DNA from: Sitta carolinensis
Taxonomy: Eukaryota; Chordata; Aves; Passeriformes; Sittidae
Direction: 5' to 3'
Assembly: GCA_032173965.1 (NCBI GenBank)
Contig: CM063294.1
Location: forward strand, 4,448,452 to 4,512,451
DNA: 64,000 bases
Position 1 is the first letter of the stretch, and each line of letters starts with the position of its first letter. Below are positions 19,789-51,420 of this stretch, one piece after another. The notes beneath the pieces are model-generated. The model was given only the letters and a program-made list of their open reading frames with translations. It had not been told where the DNA came from and did no database searches. The position numbers and the translations under genes were made by a program.

Positions 19789-20024
19789 CCTGAGCTTTCT
19801 TCCAAACACCGTCACTTTGCCTTTAATCTGCTCCTTCCTCAGGCGCCATTCAATTGAGTTTAAACCATTTTCCATGGGTAGAGAAATATTACATCGTCCT
19901 ATGGTGGGAGTCACAGTCCCAGCCAGGACATGAGGTTCGCTGTGAAAGCTAATGCTCATGCCATTGGCATACATCACTCTCAAAGTACCATTATTACAGA
20001 GCTGGTAGCTGTTCCTCACTTGAT
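19789..20024 (-). CDS. TENM2: TENM2 exon: YD-shell strands
   Basis: This 236-nt exon enters in phase 1 and leaves in phase 0. It encodes [20 protein letters not shown], then [20 protein letters not shown] and ends VTVFGRKLR. This is an inner part of the YD barrel. NGT and NIS are possible N-glycosylation sites. Donor GTAAGT, acceptor CTGTAG. Codon use is AT-rich, in contrast to the next exon downstream (14608-14904). Confidence 0.96.
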
Positions 20025-31270
<11,246 letters not shown>

Positions 31271-32589
31271 TCAGAGCTTGGATACTCATCAGGCACAGAA
31301 AGATCTGGAAAGAAAGTCTGACACCTTTGTACAGAGGCGAGGTCTAAGGACCATCACCTGAGGCCCTGACTTGATTAGGGCCTGGGCAGTGTTCACAGGG
31401 ATTGCAATTTTAAATCTCACTCATCCTTCTACGCTGAACCTTGCACAGCACAGCCCAATAAGCCAGAGCTGCACAGCAGTCTTTCCTCTTGATCTCTTTA
31501 GCCCTTTAGATCTGCTCCAGGTCAATTGTCTTCGGCTTATCTGTTGCCCCCCTCCCTGCTACCTTGTTTAACTTCCTTTGGAAGCAGAAGTCATAGGAGT
31601 AAGATCAAAGAATCAGCTTCTGAGTTACTTAGATTACGCCACAAGATTTGTGAGGTCTTGTATAAATAGGAGGCAGAGGCATAACAAATTTAGTTCTAAA
31701 GCAAATTTGTTCTCATTCATTCTTATCAAGAATCTCATTTGCAGCAGATGAAGTTGGTTATATAACTAAAACCAGAGACCCCAAGTGTCCGACTTTAACT
31801 CCAAACCTTCTGTTATTGAAAAACTGGTCCTCAGTTTGTGATTGGAATGGGCGCTCATATGGAAAGCTACTTCTCTTCTGAAATATATGTTTTTTGACAG
31901 CTTGTCACATTTTGGAACTACTTTAGCAAATCATCTGCAAATTGAGAAATGTCAATCTTCACAATATATATACATTCACACACACAGAACTGCAGTGCAG
32001 AAATATTTTCAAAATCTTGCCTGGCTAGTTTTACTCAGTTTATTTGGATTTTAAGCATGATGTGAATTTTCCAGCCTTTGGAGCCTATGGGTGAGCGTAA
32101 ATAAGGTCAATGGTGGTTTCAAAGAATAGAAGACAAATGAAGACAGGAAGGAAAAAAATGAAGGTTACTTACCAGTAACCAGAGATATTTGCCTCCAAAT
32201 ATCCACACTCCTAGTTTCATGTGGCAAAAGTGCCCATCTCCAAGAGTGAGGATACACAGAGGTAAGTTATGATGGACATAAGCCATTTCTTGATCAGAAT
32301 CTCTGAAACCATAATAAAGCCATTTTAGGCAGATGGATCCATTGGCACACCAAGATAACTGTGGTCATGTGGTCACGACCAGATTTGGAGGAAGAAGGAG
32401 GCCCCAAAATATCACTTTCTACAGTTATTTTCCTCTATGCCAGTCTTTGACATGCCATGGGTTTAGGTCAATAATGGTTTGTTCTAAGACTGTAGAAAGC
32501 AGGAAAGAGATTGGTTGTATCTCAATTCAGTAGGCAGAGGCAATACCATCTGCTGAAGTCTAGGAGTGTAGAAATTAGAGATGAAGAAA

Positions 32590-32775
32590 TACAATAAACA
32601 AAAAAATACTTGGCAGGTTTATTTCATGCATGGATCTCAGAGTACTTTAAAAAGATGGGTGTAGCACCCATTTTACAGAGGAGGAAACTGAGGCACAGAG
32701 AGGTTAAGTGGTGTAGACAAAGTTATGCAGGGAAACTAGTGACATGCTTGAGATTAGAGCACAATCTCATTATTC
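32590..32775 (-). mobile_element. Ancient MIR-like CORE-SINE
   Basis: The minus strand contains CTTAACCTCTCTGTGCCTCA, then GTTTCCTCCTCTGTAAAATG, which is almost the textbook MIR core. This is followed by a tail reading TTTAAAGTACTCTGAGATCC, like the MIR-type 3' tail. The 5' part (tRNA-related) is strongly degraded. MIR-type SINEs are amniote-wide fossils and are scarce in birds. The match is to a consensus I know, not to a search result. Confidence 0.75.
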
Positions 32776-33150
32776 CCCAAGTTTCTCTCCTTATCTTCAG
32801 CAGCAGACTGTACCTCTTCACTATGCCCTTATCACATTTCTTCTCATCCCTCCAAAATAATGCGCAATCTTCTCTGCAACATAGAAAAATAGTTCTTTCC
32901 ACCTTAGAGATTCCTCCAGTCTCTCAGGTATCTGAGCCATTCAAACACCTGCACGTTTGTCACTGCTTTGAAACTGCTTTGCTCTCCCACCATTTCCCCT
33001 TACACTGAAGAACACTCTGCTGTGGCACTGGCCTTGTGCTGTACTTCACAAAAACACCCAAACCTAGCTCAAGACTGCCCTGCAGCCAGTGCCTTTTGCA
33101 TGAAACAAGGCACATCCCCCTCCCTGGCCAAACAGGGACCTGAGGCCGGC

Positions 33151-33190
33151 ACAGACAGGAGCTGGGCACAGACAGGAGCTGGGCACAGAC
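33151..33190. repeat. 17-bp tandem duplication
   Basis: ACAGACAGGAGCTGGGC occurs twice in tandem plus six bases of a third copy. Confidence 0.9.
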
Positions 33191-35015
33191 CCTGTTGCTT
33201 GCACCTGGAAGTGAGGGTCCTGCTGGACTCAGTGGTGAGAGCTGCTCACACAGTGGCCAGGGGAACAGCAGCCACCCTACAGGAATGGAAGGGTCTCTCT
33301 TGTTTTCACACATGATTTTGCCAGCCTGTGCCCACCCCTGCCTCCCCTCTGCCCTTAGCCAGCCCTAGGTGTGCCCTGCTGCTACCAGGGTTGGCTAAGA
33401 CATGAGTCAGGGTAAAGAGCAGAACATGGGATAATTCCCTCTCCTCTTCTGCAGTCATGGTGCATCCATGGAGTTCACCCTGACTTTCTCCTGTGGAATC
33501 TCCCCCACGGCAGTTGTGCCAGGGAGTCAGTCACAAGCTTTGGTTCCAGATCAGAGAGCAGCTCTCTGGAGCTGCAGACCTGTTCCACACTCCTTCCCTC
33601 TTTCCTGAACTAAGCAAATTTTTGAGGGAATTTTGCAGAAAATGACTGCTGGAAGATAGCATGCACTCACTGTGCTCCCACAGAATCAATGAGAATATTA
33701 CCTCAAACAGGGATTTGTTTTATAAACGAGTACTCAGTATTTCTCAAACTGGCATTTGAGCAATTAAAGACCTCTGCCTCTCTTTTCTCTGCACTGTTTG
33801 CAATCTTTCACTTGAATTATAGGAGGCCAAGGATTGCACCTTGTTTTAAAAGATTTTCCATGGAATTCAGTGTTGCTGAGAGGCCTCTGCCAATAATGTC
33901 TATGCCTCCAGCCCCGAGTGAATGTGTGGTCACCACGACCTGCAGCCTCACTCTGCTCTCTGGGGGAGCCTGGGGCCTGGCAGCAGCTGCAGCTCATTCG
34001 CCCTGTTCTTCTCACAGGTGCATCACATTCTTTTTCAACAGCTGCTTTTCTTTAAGTTTAAACAAAAGAGAAGCTGTCCAGAGCAAATCTCTAAGCAGAT
34101 GAAAACCAAACTAGGCTCAGCTGAAACCAATGGGGAACCTCCACCAATAATCGCTGGAAATTGTGACTGAATTCACCCAGATAAGAACAGGTAGGGGTGT
34201 TACTAGGCCAAAAATATATTGTTAAGGGGAAATGATCCTGTTTAGTCCAGACCATCTATTGCATCAACTTGCATCACAGAAATGGAAAGTATGGTTTTTA
34301 AAGGGTAATGCACAGGACACTATGAAACAGTTTACAAGAGCTCTTCTTGTTCTTGCCCTTGATTTTCTCCAGAGTGAACATCCTCCCTGTCCCAGGTGTG
34401 GCATGAAAGGAGGCACAAGTGCTTCCTATGCTGCAGCCTCCCAGAAGACCTAGTGCTCTCCTCCTAACATCTAGGAGGATTTTGCCTCCCTCCTGAATCT
34501 CACAGTGACTGCTTCCACTGGTTGCACACAGCCAGCCCCACAGGTTGGCTATTAAATGTGTTTGACAAAAGAAATATAAACTAAATTTTGGCAAAGGACA
34601 TCGGGTTCAGAAAATCATTAATGACCAGAAAATGAGTTTTTGACCTATATGCAGTCATTAGTGCTTTTGTGAACCTTTCTGGCGTTTGTGAAAAGGCAGT
34701 TGTAGTTTACCTTGACCACTTAGACCAATTATAGACAGTAGGGAGAGGTGTTTATCTAGAAGTTAGCTAGGGGTTCATTATACTTGCATTCTACTAGAAA
34801 TTTCTAATTACTGTCAGAACTTATTGGCTGATTTTTGACTGCACTTTGTAATTGCTAATGCTTATCATATTCATAACACACAATTAGCACATAAAAATGT
34901 TTCTATATATGGTACATGAAGAACATAACATTACACAAGAAGCACAACACAAAAAGCAAACACAATGAAGCAAACAAACCATATCAAATTATATGGGAAA
35001 GAGCTCATGTCTTAC

Positions 35016-35036
35016 CTATGTTTAAACTCTTTATTT
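35016..35036 (-). CDS. TENM2: TENM2 21-nt micro-exon (NHL splice insert)
   Basis: This micro-exon has phase 2 at both ends. It supplies the residues read across the junctions as R-NKEFKH-S, which is the known seven-residue NKEFKHS insert between propeller blades. Acceptor TATAAAG and donor GTAAGA flank it exactly, and the preceding pyrimidine tract (TTCTTTTTTCTTCTGTTCC) fits PTB-type regulation. A possible branch site is CTAAC, about 40 bases upstream. Presence or absence of this insert in mammalian teneurin-2 is reported to switch latrophilin binding and synapse type. It is too short for ordinary ORF or gene prediction and was found from phase, splice sites and the known peptide. Confidence 0.96.
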
Positions 35037-41026
<5,990 letters not shown>

Positions 41027-41294
41027 CTACAGCATCTGACAACCCATAAACCTTCTGACCATAGGCATCTGTTTTGTCCCAGATAAATGTATATGCCAAG
41101 TTGGGAGATGCCTGAAAAGATTTTTGGAACAAATGCCCTTCTACTGCTACCATCAAATGAACTTTGATCAGATTCAATGGCACAAGTGTCTGAGTCATGA
41201 TGATCTTCAGTAAGGATTTGTATCCAGCAGTGCGGGAACTCAGGTAGCTGAGCTTTATACTAGAGCCAGGGATCTCAATTTCTTCATGAAGAAC
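41027..41294 (-). CDS. TENM2: TENM2 exon: FN-plug domain
   Basis: This 268-nt exon enters in phase 0 and leaves in phase 1. It reads [20 protein letters not shown] at the start and ends [17 protein letters not shown]. This is the core of the FN-plug. The sequence [16 protein letters not shown] is a teneurin hallmark conserved in all paralogues. Donor GTAAGT, acceptor TACCCAG. No defects are seen. Confidence 0.97.
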
Positions 41295-44313
<3,019 letters not shown>

Positions 44314-45968
44314 TTAAAGATATTAAAACTAATTACAAAAGTGAAATTATGTCATTTGTAAGTGAAGTAGTGGAACACTTGTACCTCATTTACTCTAAAT
44401 ACGGTTTACTCCAAAGGTTTTTAGAATACTGAGGGACCACAATATTGCCCAGCTCCCGCTATACACCTAAATCAAAGAAGTGCTTGTGTGTGCAGTGAGA
44501 AGTGTACACAGAATGGCAGTCAGAGCTTTTCATGCCCAACAGGGGTTTGCCTCATTGTCTAACAAGGCTTTGCAGGGTACAGAGCTCCCTTGCATTCGGC
44601 CAGGCTGAAGCTGTGCCCCTGCAGCCACACAAACTCCAAACCCTCCCTACAGGTACAATACCACGCCTTGGGTGCCTCACACACTTACAAACATGGTACA
44701 ATGCCACATCTCTGTTCTATGCGACCAATTCTTCATGTAAAGGTTCAAATTCCCTCATCTTAGGGAATGACTGATGTCTGTACACTGCTCTCTGGCTGAT
44801 TTGGAACCTGTGCTTGCACTTTGCCAAGAAGAGGATTTGGTTTGAAGTCCAGCTTTATACACAGGCAAGACAAAGCGCTTCTCTGGCCAGCAGGATAAGC
44901 AGCTTTGTTTAACCTAAGGGAGATGAAGATGAGCTATTTCTCTAAGAGGCACAGTCAGTTTTTTCTCCTTGGCAAGTGCTTTGCTGCTGCTAAGTGCACA
45001 GCGGGCACAAAGTGCTGCTGCTCCCAGCTGGAGAGGAGTTTCCAGTCCCTGGCTCCTTTCCCTTCCATCTTCCCTGCACCCCGAGAGAAGCAGATTGGGG
45101 AGGGGAGAAGCTGTTTGGTAAAAGGGAAATGGAAAAGGAAAAGCTCTTTGTAGATGGCCTCCATTGCTACACTGGAAACGTGGAAACTGGAGAAGGTGAA
45201 CACAAGGGAGAGAGTCAAGTCCTCTTAACCCATAATCTCTGGGACTGTAAAATTGCACTTTGCTGTAGTCATGGATGGAAAGAATTTATAAATTCATCAG
45301 TCTGTGCTTCCAGCATAAGCCACCAACTCAGCTCTGCTGACAAGGAATGAAGAGCCTCTTCCCAGCAGGACTGCTTCTGCAGGCTCCAGGCACAGCACCC
45401 TCCACCAGGAACATCTGGCTGGGCTGGGCAGGGGGATTAACCTGGGCTGAGCTCTGCTGGGCATTGACAAATGGTGCTGGGCTCTGGGAGGCAGAGAACA
45501 GCTCCTGTCATCAGCACACAGGGATTGTGTGCAGGCCACCTCTGCCCACTCAGAGGTTCAGGCTGTGATACACATTTCTGCAGTCTGGTTTCAGGCCTGA
45601 TGTTTTGGTTTTCTGATGTTCTTTCACAGGAAACTGTGATAAACACGATGGAATGTTTTTATAATAATATCTATGTTATTTATTCCTTCTAACAGGAGGG
45701 ATTTCTTCTTGATGTCCCTCTGGTTTGAACAATGTGATTGAAGAAGTTTACCTTTGTTTCACCAATCACACTGGTCTATGTAAAATTGTATCCAAGGGAG
45801 AACCATCCCTAGTAAAGGAGTCATTCTTAGCCTTCTGACCATACAGTCTATGTCGTGTGTTATCTGAAACAGTGACACATTTCTGACTCTATTATACTGG
45901 CTATGTAACAATTGTTTCCTCATTTTTAAATTCCAAACAGGGTGCAATATTTTCTTCAGTATTACATT

Positions 45969-46026
45969 AAAAAAAATCTAATTAATAATTAATTAAATAA
46001 TTAAATAATCTAATTAACAATTAATA
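45969..46026. promoter_or_regulatory. AT-rich cluster of TAATTA-type motifs
   Basis: In under 60 bases there are repeated overlapping TAATTA, ATTAAT and AATTAA words, the core recognised by many homeodomain proteins. It could be a binding cluster or simply low-complexity AT-rich DNA. Confidence 0.3.
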
Positions 46027-47283
46027 AACCCAAACCATTTCTGTTACTTTTCTTTTAGGACTTTCAAGTGCTTCTTGACCCTTCAGGTCAATTTTTAATG
46101 TGCAAAATCAACATTTTGTAACAGAATATGGAATTTAATAGAAATTGAAACCTGTTGAGAAAAATCTGCTTGGGAACACATTGGACCTAGATAATTGTCT
46201 TGGCATTATTCATTTTGCTTGAATTATTTTATGTGACAAACACACAGAAATAGTTGCAGGAAAAAAATCACTCAAGCTTCTCTAGGGAAACTGTGCAGAA
46301 AGTAGACTTAGAAATAAATTGTCAGACAGCAGAAAAAAACTAATAATGCCCATGACTTAATTTTTTTCTACCTTCAATTTTAATATTTCAGGAAATAATT
46401 TGAATAAAAATATTTTGGATTATAATATTCCTTTTTATTTCTAAAACTCTAAATAAGGAACATGATGGATATTAGAAAAAGATAAAATGTAGGTAAAATA
46501 CGGATTTATAAGAAACAATGTTTTAACTAATAGTCACACATACAATCACCTTACTTTGGTAATCTTTTAAAAGTGTAACAGACAAATTGAATACAAGATA
46601 CAAGAATTATTTTTTTTAACCAAGGAATTTAAATGTGTAAAAACCTGTAGCTTTTTTTTTTCCCCTGAAAACTTCTTTTCATCTTGTTTCTGCACAGAAA
46701 GAAACAATTGAGATTTACCTATTTTTGCAATCAATAAATTTTGTTATTTATTTCTTTAGCAGAGTAGGAAATAGCATTTTTTTTTATATTAAGACTGGAA
46801 AAACACCCAAACCATTATTTTGTCCCACTTTTTCACGTCTTTCAATGGAATGACAGACTGAATTAAGCAAAGAGCCTACAAACACAGGAGCTACATTTTG
46901 AGACTATGGCAGCTTCATTATATGGAAAATTTGGGAGTTGAACTTTGTGGCACTTTTAAAAGACAAACCCATTAGTTCAAGAACTTAAAATATGACACTA
47001 TACATTAGATTTGCCTAAAATTGGTACCAAAAATAACAGCTGAGCCATAGAATTATCAGAAGTACTTTCAGAACTTAGAGGTAAAGGCCAATTTTAACAC
47101 CATTGATAGGTCATTTGCAAAGATATGTTAAAATCTGCACTGTAGCTCGGATGAATAAAACAGAACTAAGAGTCCTACCATGAAGAACACTAAAAAAAAA
47201 ATCTAAAGTTTCCATTGAGTTTTTATTTAAAGGAGCCTCGGGAATGAAAAGTTCAACTCCTGTTTAGTTTAGAGCACTAATTC

Positions 47284-47420
47284 ATAGAATCATAGAATAG
47301 GTTTGAAAAGACCTTAAAGATAATTTTTTTCCAGCCCCCTGCCATGGGCAGGGTCATCTTCCACTAGGTCAGACTGATCCAATCCCTGCCCAACCCAGCC
47401 TAAAACACTGCCAGGATCAA
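47284..47420 (-). mobile_element. CR1 LINE 3' end fragment
   Basis: The + strand reads ATAGAATCATAGAATAGGTT, then CCTGCCATGGGCAGGG and CCCTGCCCAACCCAGCC, the reverse complement of the CR1 3' end including the terminal octamer repeat. It is short and 5'-truncated. Confidence 0.9.
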
Positions 47421-48468
47421 AGAAAAATCACCACAGATTTAGGTGAAAACAGAGCCATTTTTTTCTACTTTTTTTTAACAACTCCATGTGTGTATGCATG
47501 GAGTATTTTACAGAATAGCCTAAAATCTCTATTACAGAGTAGGATCCAACAGGGGTTTCCTGATGGAATATGGGTTGTGTGCAGCATAGGGGTGAGTACA
47601 ACGGGGACCTGCCTGGTGTATCCAGAAACATTATGATCCTTTCTCACAGACAAATATTTAGGGACATGCTCTACATCACCCACTAAGCCTGTAATGGGAT
47701 CCTGACTGAGAAAACAGTTTCTTGTAATGAAGTGCAATCCTTTGGGTGTTATCTCAAATGCAGCTCTTTCTTCAGTTTTAACTTTGGTGACATGAACATA
47801 ATTAATATACTCATCAATTTATTAGCATCTTTCCATGGAGACCTATTTATATAATATTGATAAATACCAATCTTCTTGTAAGCATACAATGGCATCAAAT
47901 ATTAATTAACGATGTGCTGGTTTTTAGATTCATTGCAAATATATAATTAATAATCTTAGAAAACATGCAGAGAAAAAGAAGAAAAAAAAAGAAGAAAAAG
48001 AAAATCCAGTCAGGTGGATCAATGCTACAAGTAAAATGGTTTTATGTAAGGAATAAATAACAAAACTCCACAAATCAATGGATCTTTGAAATGATTTGAA
48101 ATTCTATTCTATTACTGAAATTTTTGTTAATGGGACTACACTAAAACTTAACTGGAAACTAGTTTGTGTTTTCCCTTTCTCTAGACTGCAATCTTCAAAA
48201 AATACAAACCCCAGAAGCTCCTACTCAGTGGAAGGAACCTTCTTCTGGCCGTTGCAAGAATGTTAAAATGCTGATCAAACTCAGTCTTATAAAACAGAGG
48301 CCACATCCTAAACTGCAACTGCGTGGCCTCAGCGTGATTGACGCCTGAGATGAAACACCTGCAACCAACTCCTGTTTAAACACCAATGAAATTGCTGGTG
48401 GAAATCTTCCCATCCAATGCACACACCCGCTGTCCCACCCCAGCCTGCTGCTGGAGGGGCTCTCTCAC

Positions 48469-48679
48469 CTGCTGTTGAAGGGGTTTTCCCCGGGGATGAT
48501 GTGGGTGCTGTCCTTGCCCACGAGCAGCTTGATGCGGTCGTAGAAGCTGGTGGCGGCGGCCGTGCCGCCGTGGCTCTGCTGGATGATGTCCAGCGGGTCC
48601 CGCGAGCCCCGGCACAGCAGGCTGTTCTGGCAGGTGGCCTGCAGGCAGCAGTCGGGGTCCAGGCAGTCCACCAGGCCAT
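48469..48679 (-). CDS. TENM2: TENM2 exon: Cys-rich segment and start of TTR-like domain
   Basis: This 211-nt exon enters in phase 1 and leaves in phase 2. It starts [12 protein letters not shown], an acidic Cys-rich motif, and continues through [19 protein letters not shown] to [20 protein letters not shown] and NPFNS. The Cys-rich segment follows EGF8 and packs against the globular core. Between IIQQ and SFYDR the sequence is SHGGTAAAT, encoded by very GC-rich DNA (about 48550-48580). This stretch differs from the mammalian protein as I remember it, while both flanks are nearly identical. Donor GTGAGA, acceptor TTTCAG. Confidence 0.96.
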
Positions 48680-51139
48680 CTGAAAGGCAACAGGCACTGA
48701 GGTCCAGCACAGAGCTCTGGGGCAATGATACCCCTGGGAAGCTTAAGGCACAGGGAAGAACTGGTCAAGGTCCCTGTCCACACCGTCCCTACGCCCCAAA
48801 CCTGGTAATTCAGTCAATAGTGCCATTAGGATGATGCCTTTGAGCACACTGCCTAAAAACCACCACAATTAAAGTAGACCAGGGAGAGATGAGAATAAAT
48901 CCTAAGAAATCTGTCAAGGGCTGAAATTAGGCAAAAAGTGGAAGCAATAAAGGATTTTTTTTAGGTTATTTTCATGTCTGACTTTTTTTTCTTTTTGTTC
49001 TTTATTTTTTGTCTTGAGAATTATGCTGTTTGATTTCATTTGTTCTGTTCAAGGAGCTGAGAGGAGATGGGGATGACAAAGTTATCATTACCTAAGTAAA
49101 ATACAAATTACACTGTAGCCACTTTGGCCATTCCCAGGGAAGGGCTGCTGGAACTTCCACAGATTATCTGGCTCACAGCTTGGGTGCATGCTTGGATAAG
49201 GAAGGATCAATCACAAAGTTGGTGGGTTCGGTCATCATATTACAGATTAGGTTGTCCATCAGAATATTTCTTAAGATGCATTTTTAAGAAAAAACAGAAT
49301 TTTAACACCAGAAATTAAAAGGGAATCAAGGGGAAATCAATCTGGATACCTAGATAAGTAACAATTTTAGCACATACAGTAACGATTTTATAATCATCTC
49401 TCCATTCGGTATCATTATTTGACTAAATTATGTTCTTTCGATGGAGTCCTACTATGATTTAGAAATTAATAACCATTTGTATCATCTCTAACTATTTAGA
49501 AACATTTGCTCATCTACTCTGGGAAGAATCAGGAGTTCAGTCTGCAATCTACTTCTGTCTGTAAAACTTCCCAAGGTGTATCAATCTGATTTTTGAATAC
49601 AAATATGGCCTGGGCATACACTGAAAATCATACCCAAGAGAGAGCATTCCAGTATGGAAGCAGACAAAAGAACCTTAGGTTAAATTCATGACTCATGCAT
49701 TTTCAGGATTTTCAAGTTCACAACAGACCAGCATAATGATAACTGGAAAAACAACACTATAAAGGAAAAAAACCACAAATCTAAAACGATAAAAAAGCTT
49801 CTTATTTTACAATTAGCTTTGTATTTCCAACCCATTGTGTGTGCCTGAAATGACTGTGTCTGACCTGATTTAAAAACAAAATTGCCAAGGTATGCTGACA
49901 ATGTTTCATTCAGGCCTCTAAGGAGATTTAAGTCAGACAAACTACCTTGTTGTGAGAGCTATATGTTGCTTTAAGGTCACTTGCCTACTCACATTAAGAG
50001 CTCCATTTGTCTTGAAATCCCCTCCAACGAGGCTGCAGGAACTTTTATTTTGCTACAGTTAATTTTCTCCCCACTTTATATAATCCTTCTGAAGACATCA
50101 TTAGCTTCAGGGTAAAACTCAAGGCAGTTTTCCTATTAAGCTCTGAGAATTTCTCAGTTTCTTTCCCAGTCTGTGAGAGCTCTACAACCAGGAACTGAGC
50201 TTTGCCCACTGTTTAGCCCACTCAGTTCTGTTACTCAGATGACCACCAGGCAAGGAAATCCTATCAACACACTAGAAGCAACAGAGGCAAACCATGGGAT
50301 ATAAATTATTCCCTCTGACAAATTTACATTTACCTATTCAGGCTGTATTGTATTTTGGCTATACCTGTTATAAGAGGTGAGCATAAGTTCTGCCTGTAAT
50401 GACCTCATCATGCAGCTGATTATGGGATGCTGTAGCCAAACACTTGTGATGACACCATGGACTTGGAATGGGCATATCAATCCCTCAGGCTCCTGTCAGT
50501 CATGCGAATCACATCTTTATGCTCACGAGCCCCCTTGGATATTGTCTGACATTGCAATCTGCAGTAAATTACCCTGCCACTGCCAATCTCACCGTTATCT
50601 CACAAACAATCAAGCAGGCAATCAAACTGCTCTGAATTGCCAGTTCAGGACCTGGGAGGCTGGAAACATCTCCATTCAACAGCAGGGAAAAACCTGCCCA
50701 GGATTCCTTCCATGTAAGAAGGCTTTGCTGCAGTTCTGTGAAGTCAGACTCAGATGCTTTCAGATGTTTACAGCAATATTTAGAAAAGACAGGCATAGAG
50801 CATAACACAATTTACTTTTTAGAACATTATTACTTATACGGCTATATTCCCCTGTAGTGATTTATTCTCAGATGTCAAGATTCAGGATTTAGGCTATTTT
50901 TACCTTATGTGAACAAGCTGATCCAGCTTGCTGCAACAGCAGCAGTGGGGTCTGGGTCTGCTCAGCACACAGAGCCAGGCCCTGGGCACTGCTGCTTGGT
51001 ATCAAAGGCTCAGACACCACTGTGCTGCTCACATCCACAGCTGCTGCTCTTATGGACTTGGCTGCTCTGAAAGCTCTGACTCCATACTGTCAGAATGTAC
51101 CGGATTTTAGCTCATGTTTGCCTGAATTTCTGGACTATT

Positions 51140-51420
51140 ATCACAGACTGGCTGAGATTGGCAAGGACCTCTGGAGGTGATCAGGTCCAGCCCCCTGCCC
51201 AAGCAAGGCTACCAGATGCTGGTTGCCCAGGATGCCCACAGAGCATTTGAAACATCTCCAAGGATGGAAACACCTCACTGGGCACCCTGCTCCAGTGCTC
51301 AGGCACTGGACAAAGAAGTGTCTCCCAGCACACATTTGTGCCTAGGGTTGTTCCTCCTCAGGTGCAGGACCTTGCACTTCATGAGGTTTCTCTCAGCCCA
51401 TTGCTCCACCCATATTGTAC
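51140..51420 (-). mobile_element. CR1 LINE 3' fragment
   Basis: Reverse-complement CR1 signature: AGGACCTCTGGAGGTGATCA, CCCCCTGCCCAAGCAAGG, CATCTCCAAGGATGGAAACA and GCAGGACCTTGCACTTCATG followed by GGTTTCTCTCAGCCCATTGC. It includes a more 5' portion than the other short copies. Confidence 0.88.

Noticed and set aside
44980..45570. Cluster of overlapping 70-118 codon frames on both strands as a possible gene
   Set aside because: Frames overlap on both strands without a domain, splice-consistent structure or codon bias; GC-rich intronic DNA explains them.
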